From: Hypsibius dujardini
Taxonomy: Eukaryota > Tardigrada > Eutardigrada > Parachela > Hypsibiidae
Assembly (NCBI GenBank): GCA_001579985.1
Contig: LRSR01004403.1
Span: 1 to 25,491 of the forward strand
Length of the DNA stretch: 25,491 bases
Direction of reading: 5' to 3'
Of this stretch, positions 20,501 through 25,491 are shown one piece after another (positions within the stretch are counted from its first letter, which is position 1; every line of letters begins with the position of its first letter). The notes under the pieces are model-generated. The model did no database searches. It worked only from the letters and a program-made list of their open reading frames with translations, and had not been told where the DNA came from. A program made the translations under genes and the position numbers.

Positions 20501-21544
20501 TTGAATAAATATCTAAATATTTTAAATTATTATACCTGCCCTTGTAAAATGCGTTACTTTCTGCCGGCTATTTCCGAAAATAATAAATAATTAAAATTAA
20601 CTTACAAAAAGCTTAACATTTAAATTGGATGACACAGGAAAGCTAATTTTTCAGGCACCAGGAGGTTCATTAAAAATTCCTTTGGAAAATAATAAAAACC
20701 AGACTAATGACTTGGGTTATGTTGGAAACATCGTGGAAAGTGGGACTTTTCCCGTGCAGGTTCGGTCCGGTCGTCTGATCAGAGGCTGGTTCGAATGCTG
20801 CTGACGAAATTAAACGTTTAATGCGGGGACCCGCGTGAGTGCATCGTAAGTGCGCATTAGTGGCACGGTTAATTGACCAGTCGCGTTTGGCAAATTGTTT
20901 CCGGCTGACGCTGACCAAGTACGTAGAACGCTTATTTCCACTACGGGTAAATATGTTTGTATGTGGACCTGATCGATCGATCGTTCCGCCTTGAAGAAGA
21001 ATGGCTTTAATATCATGTCTGCAGTATTATGTCTATTATACATGCGTTTTATAGTTGACGTTTGCCGTAAATGATTGAAGTTGACTGGAGTAAAAACTGA
21101 CATTTTGCCGAGCCTATATTGTTCACTATACCGCACGTAATATCCAATGAAATGAAACACGTACTGCTTAACTTAAACCAAAATTGTACTGCAATTCTAT
21201 GAATGAGTGACGGTAATTTGAGGACCCAAAACGCCAAAGGAAAATAGCTGCCTGGGATGATTAAAAACTAGGTAGATTTATCATCTGCAGGAAGATCTTT
21301 GATTTCATTTACCTTTTTGTCGACCGGACGTGGCATTTTCAATTTATATCAACAGCGTTCCCTGATGAGCATGTGATGCGGTTTAAAATAATTAAACGAA
21401 CGAGCTTTCTACGCACGAATGGAAACCTTGAACCACACTAGTTCTGCGCCAAAGTTATGGAAGTTGAAATTTGAAGATAGGGTATGCTTGTTAGACTGGC
21501 AGATAGGCAAACAGAGAAACAGACAATTAGACAGACAATTAGAC

Positions 21545-21591
<47 letters not shown>

Positions 21592-22300
21592 TAATTATTA
21601 TTGCCGCTTATTCATTGTACACATACATTCGAGGAACCCTTTAGTCATCAAATTAACTAACGTCTCGCACTTGATGATTTCAGTGCCTGTGCCATGCTTT
21701 CATGTTTATTAAGGAATTAAAGTTCCATCATTTCAACAAGAGAGGCATATTAGTTCAAAGTCCTTATACTTGAAATGATATGTAACAAATATTATGTCTG
21801 CCATTCAATTTTCTTGTATTTAAATGAGAATAAACTCTACTGAAAGTCGAACATGCGATATTTCATGCAAACAGTATGACCCACGGCCGGAAACGCTTTC
21901 ATTTTGGGTCTGAGCTCCCGGTAAAATATAATTAAAAAACATCAACATTTTGAATTACTCTTAGTTTACTAGAGTGCGGCGCCCTCAAACCTGTTCAACT
22001 TTAAAAGGGATGTTTATAGTTTTCTCCACATCCAAAGAAATAACTCAATTTTACGGATGACCAGAACTACGTACCTAAGGCTACCGGCATTGATCCCAAA
22101 AAAATTGCTAAAGACAAAAATGGCGCATCCCGCCTCCCCCAACAGCCACCGCTCTCCGATATATTTGAAAGCAATGGCTTCTGGAACGGCTGTTGATAGG
22201 ACTATCAAATCCGCTGATGATATCGAAACCTACCAACAACAGATCAGAATACACCATGAAAAATGAGTAAACAGCACAATTGCAACACATCTATCTTGGC

Positions 22301-22348
<48 letters not shown>

Positions 22349-22645
22349 ATTTCTGATCTCTGCCTGTCAATCTGCATGCTTGCTTGTTTGTTTGTCTGTC
22401 GATCCCTCCATTGAATCCTCAACCCATGAATCTTTTACCAAATAAGCATAGGTAGAAGTTTGTAATTTCCGCGACTTATATACCACAAAGATCAGACCGA
22501 CATTTCCTATCAGGCCAGTAATGAAAATCACAATATGCAAGACAGTCGCGACGATCCGATATACCACTTCAAAATCCTCATTAGTCCCATTGCCTTCCAT
22601 GCCGTCACCACCCCAATAATTCGTAGTGTTATTGGATTCGGCCAT
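17515..22645 (-). CDS. TRHR: TRH / EFLGamide receptor-like GPCR (rhodopsin family)
   Basis: Four exons on the - strand, 22645-22439, 22229-22075, 19986-19446 and 17796-17515, join in phases 0, 2, 0 to 394 residues. Visible parts are an N-terminus with N-glycosylation sites (NNTT, NGT), TM1 with GN at 47-48, TM2 with SSAD (Asp76), Cys104 and ECL2 Cys184 for the conserved disulfide, ERY (128-130) in place of DRY, Trp156 in TM4, SWLPF (316-320) in TM6 and NPFLY (354-358) in TM7. A short tail ends with CC, a possible palmitoylation site. ERYIAGCRPLQAQKLCT and the TM6-TM7 block WFLLFAKTLIYLN closely match TRH receptors. By family, it would couple a small amidated peptide to Gq/calcium signalling at the plasma membrane. 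ICL3 is long and Q-rich. Every junction has GT-AG splice sites. Confidence 0.92.
18002..18022 (+). repeat. (GT)n microsatellite
   Basis: About ten uninterrupted GT units. Confidence 0.9.
18840..19125 (+). repeat. imperfect (CTGT)n microsatellite block
   Basis: Nearly 290 bases of CTGT units are broken by CTGC, CTCT, CTAT and CTGA variants. Confidence 0.85.
19987..22074 (-). other. intron 2 of the TRH-receptor-like gene
   Basis: AT-rich, with two echoing units around ACAGTATTGTTxA (near 20097 and 20202, about 105 bp apart), a GATCGATCGATCG run near 20971 and a pure ACAG array at 21541-21590. I see no exon inside it. Confidence 0.65.
21541..21590 (+). repeat. (ACAG)n microsatellite
   Basis: About nine near-perfect ACAG units, preceded by degenerate copies from about 21510. 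Confidence 0.9.
22301..22400 (+). repeat. (CTGT)n microsatellite filling intron 1
   Basis: A core array at 22301-22350 has decayed units to about 22400. It occupies nearly half of the 209-bp intron 1 (22230-22438). On the transcribed strand it reads ACAG. Confidence 0.85.
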
Positions 22646-22770
22646 AATAATAAGAAGCAGACGGGCCTGTCGATCAGTATTACTGCAACGAGATGTCAGC
22701 CAGGCGAAGAATTTGTTTGGAATATATAATGGGAATATGATGAAACTCTGTCATGGAGGCGTATACTACG

Positions 22771-22776
22771 TATATA
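22771..22776 (-). promoter_or_regulatory. possible TATA box of the TRH-receptor-like gene
   Basis: CTATATAC lies on the - strand about 125 bp before the ATG, within a local inverted repeat (CTAC ... GTAG). A 5' UTR acceptor-like site (TCGTTGCAG) also lies between this and the ATG, so the transcript start may be further upstream. Confidence 0.2.
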
Positions 22777-23724
22777 GTAGACCCGCATATAGGCGTTGTC
22801 TGAGAGAGTGTGTCTGGATGGAGGTCTAACTGTTTCCATCGACTGATCCCTGTAATAAGTAAATCATCCGGCACCCAGACAGGGTCAGGGTCTCCGATAG
22901 GCTCGATTGAGAGTGCCTCAAGCGAGTACACAGCCTGTTGTACCGAAGTGTATATGGCCTTGTGAAGAGGGAGATAGGGTATACGGAATTAACGGGGCAC
23001 ACCACAGAGTGGAAGAGCCCGCGTCGGCTGCATGCGTCTGGACAGCGCGGAATCTCTAAAGGCTTAATGATGCTTTCTGGGGGGATAATGGTGATACGGG
23101 CTAACGTGAGAAAAAAATCTGATGTACAGTATGTACATATGTGTAAGGGATTTATGCGAGGACAGCAGTATGACCTTTCAAACAGATATAACTGAGGAAA
23201 TTAGTCCCGAGGGTCTTTGTCTCATGTAAATGTATTTAAGCAGAACCTCGTGGGGCAAATTTTTATATTTAAATATTTGTATATTTGTACTGTGTTAAAT
23301 AGTTTTGTAGGGAAACCCATTTAGCGACCTTGGAGTGGTGAAGTTATTTTTATGTAACGGGTGCGACTTTATTTTCTATTTTTGTAACTCCGGATATACT
23401 TCCAATCTGCTCGTTTAATAAAATTCTTCAACCTAAAACATGTTCAAATATTTTACCAATAATTTTATAACAGTTTATTGCACTTGCGCACCGATAATTA
23501 ATTTCGTGATTGTGAGTTTCGAGGTTTGAACTTAAATTTGTCGATTCGAATTATTCTTTTTTTTCTAAACAAAGTAGTTCAAATAAAATTTATAAGCCAA
23601 TATCGGTCGATGTTAAATAACATCGATTCAAGCAATATTTAAAATAAAAAATAATACTTTAAAAAGTGTTTAGTTTATTGGGGTGTGGCCTTGGCTACTA
23701 TGCTAGGGTCTCAATTTATCTGTG

Positions 23725-24160
23725 GTAACATTTTATTTTAAAGTTCAGATGAACTAACACCAACATTTTTCACAAAATTTAAAATAACATTTATGATGGG
23801 AGAGCAACAAGGTAGCTTTTGTACTGTATTGCCACAATTTTAAGGGTGGGTTTAGCCCCGCCCACCCCTGATAGACTGTACGTGACGTCATGGATTCACT
23901 TCCGTTCATCAACGGCCGAATTTGGTCCACCAAAAGCGCAGTGAAACTAGCGAACACAAGTTGGACCGGGGGTCGGTAATTTACGTGTAGGGCAAAAAAC
24001 ACACCCTTAAAATCGTGGCAGTACAGTATTAATTTAAGTAATTTATATAACTATAATTTGTAACAATTTTTATTTTACATCCAGATGAGAGAGCACCAAC
24101 ATTTTTTACAGCATTTAAAACAGCATTTAGGATGAGAGAGCACCAAAGTGTCTTTTATAT
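23725..24160 (+). repeat. degenerate direct repeat, two units about 335 bp apart
   Basis: Units at about 23725-23830 and 24060-24160 share ACACCAACATTTTT/AGCACCAACATTTTTT, a following ATTTAAAA(T/C)A block and GATG(G/A)GAGAGCA. The second unit repeats GATGAGAGAGCACCAA within itself. Confidence 0.55.
23883..23890. promoter_or_regulatory. consensus CRE palindrome TGACGTCA
   Basis: An exact CREB/ATF site about 1.24 kb upstream of the TRH-receptor-like start codon. An 8-mer can occur by chance, so the function is a guess. Confidence 0.3.
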
Positions 24161-24917
24161 AATATTATGTAATATACGTAAATATACTTTTTACCAATTT
24201 TTAAATCATGAGGTAATACCAGTAGGTCTAGCCAGTAATACAGCCACGTGTGTAACAGCGTGCGTTAACTGTGGGAAGCTCTGCGTTGTCTGCCGCGGAA
24301 CTGTTTGTCTGGATAACTTTATTTTCGGCTTGCTCTCAATTAAGGATGAACTTTTGTGAATATTGCATACCAGGAAAGCTCTCCCCCTGGGAATTGCCTG
24401 ACTGTGACTGTATCATCCAGCCTGTCTAGAATAATACCATGATGACATGGGGAAAAACACTGTGAAGAGCTCATTTCTTGTGTCCCATTCTTCAGCCGCG
24501 GTCCCAGAGGGCTGAGAGAAGAGCGGGCTTAACGGGATGCTTCGATTAAGCGTGGCTTCCAGGCAAGACTGGTGTGAGTTGACTTCCCGTCATCATCAAT
24601 AATAATAAAATGTTACTACACACTACGATTGGTACTGCGGGCGACAGACAGGAAGAGGTTCCGCCAGAAGTGTCTGGATTAAGATGCTGTAAAACTGGGC
24701 GGACGATCTTCGGAATGAAAGGAGCTGTCAGTCGATCTGGATTTCCGATCTGTATCAGCTAGGTCTTACGGTCAAGTTAACGAAGGAAATACAAAGTCCA
24801 CATTGAATTTTACTCATCCTTCACATCCGTCAATCAAGACATTGAGGCCTGCCAGTTTATAGTAAATGGCTGTCCGCTCATTCCATGTCTAGTTTCCCGT
24901 TGGTGCGAACGCTCCAT

Positions 24918-24978
24918 TGTCTGTCTATTTGTCTCCTTGCCTGTCTATTCGTCTCTCTGTTTGTCTGTCCGCCCGCCT
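24918..24978 (+). repeat. imperfect CTGT microsatellite
   Basis: CTGT units are mixed with CTAT, CTCT and CCGC variants. Confidence 0.75.
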
Positions 24979-25365
24979 GTGTTTGCCAGCCGGTTGGTCA
25001 GACGCCATGGTCTTTGCGGTGCCTGTGTCCGTGCTTTGTTTTACATCAACAGCTCAAGAACTTTTGCTGATCACAATTTTATTCTGATTCCAAGTACTCA
25101 AAATGAGTTCATTTTAGGGGGTAGGGATAACTATTTAAAAACTTAGGCATGGCGAGGGAACGTTCGTAGGGGTAAAAACAGCAAAGTTTTATCAACAATG
25201 GAAACGATGACAGACAACTAATTGTCTCACACCATAAAAGCCAAGAGGATAAAGAGAACTGTAGCCGAGAGCCAGGGGGCTTGTTGTCGAAGAGATCCTA
25301 AAGAGATTTGGGAGGCCCTGTAAAAGTGTGATGCGGAAAACAAGGTAATTAAACTAATGACGCAC

Positions 25366-25483
25366 CTGTACCACTAGTTGCACTGAAGGTGGATAGTCGG
25401 TCCGTCGTGATGGTTCCAGATGGTTGAGCCGGAACAGTGTCGCTCGCGAGATTTCCGAGTTGTCTATTTTGCAGAGCATCGAT
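25366..25483 (-). CDS. exon-like segment of an unidentified gene (partial)
   Basis: On the - strand a good acceptor (TATTACAG) at the window edge and a strong donor (ACAG|GTGCGT) bracket 118 bases. Two frames are fully open. One gives a protein-like sequence with TLFRLNHLEPSRRTDYPPS and ends in phase 0. The other gives a Ser/Thr/Gly-rich sequence with AQPSGTITTDRLSTFSATS. The first recalls, only faintly, the (F/Y)PPN core of PIAS-type PINIT domains, which is not enough for a call. The neighbouring exons are not identified; it could also be an untranslated 5' exon of the TRH-receptor-like gene. Confidence 0.4.
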
Positions 25484-25491
25484 CTGTAATA

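Larger units (their letters stand above)
22646..25365. other. gene-poor region upstream of the TRH-receptor-like gene
   Basis: It includes the unresolved 5' UTR/promoter, a duplicated AT-rich repeat (about 23725-23830 and 24060-24160), a CRE palindrome and a CTGT array (24918-24978). Frames at 22680-22931, 23754-24002 and 24610-24762 are too weakly supported to call. Confidence 0.5.

Noticed and set aside
20755-20800. GGTTCGAAT, resembling a tRNA B box
   Set aside because: No A box, no cloverleaf arms and no Pol III terminator at the right spacing.
22680-22931. Open - strand frame with SIEPIGDPDPVWVPDD
   Set aside because: It has an acceptor-like start but no identifiable upstream partner or domain, and it overlaps the probable 5' UTR/promoter of the TRHR-like gene.
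24610-24762. 50-residue ATG-initiated frame on the + strand
   Set aside because: Single short frame with no signal peptide, family motif, promoter or poly(A) support.

Overview
This is a metazoan nuclear genomic window, probably from an invertebrate. Coding sequence is split into short exons with GT-AG (and one GC-AG) introns. The two recognisable genes are animal peptide-receptor genes. The rest is AT-rich non-coding DNA with short non-autonomous DNA transposons and CTGT/ACAG microsatellites. There are no bacterial operons, ribosome binding sites or long intronless ORFs. The exact phylum cannot be read from the sequence.

Layout. 1-112: possible last exon of an upstream + strand gene. 113-9912: mostly gene-free, with a hAT-type MITE (2209-2745), a foldback/Mutator-like element with 9-bp target duplication (2970-3786), a Tc1/mariner-type MITE (7435-7874), a small EPSV-type repeat (9139-9259) and a 15-bp-stem hairpin (9515-9563). 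9913-13632 (+): a natriuretic-peptide-receptor-like gene with an ANF-receptor ectodomain, one transmembrane helix and a short cytoplasmic tail that stops before any kinase-homology or guanylate-cyclase domain. One of its introns holds a second copy of the hAT-type MITE. 14736-15380: a second hAT-type element with GCGCTC-rich interior ends. 15525-15594 (+): an exon encoding a convincing signal peptide, product unresolved. 17515-22645 (-): a complete four-exon rhodopsin-family GPCR of 394 residues, most like thyrotropin-releasing-hormone (TRH)/EFLGamide receptors. 22646-25365: gene-poor, with a degenerate duplicated repeat and a consensus CRE palindrome. 25366-25483 (-): an exon-like segment cut close by the window edge.

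The two main genes are convergent (tail to tail, 3.9 kb apart, each with a downstream AATAAA). Both encode cell-surface receptors for secreted peptides, and a signal-peptide exon lies between them. Nothing in the sequence proves that they act together. The most notable points are the cyclase-less natriuretic-type receptor with a receptor-guanylate-cyclase-like juxtamembrane segment, its GC-AG intron and its unresolved exon next to a MITE, and several undescribed-looking MITE families with visible target-site duplications.
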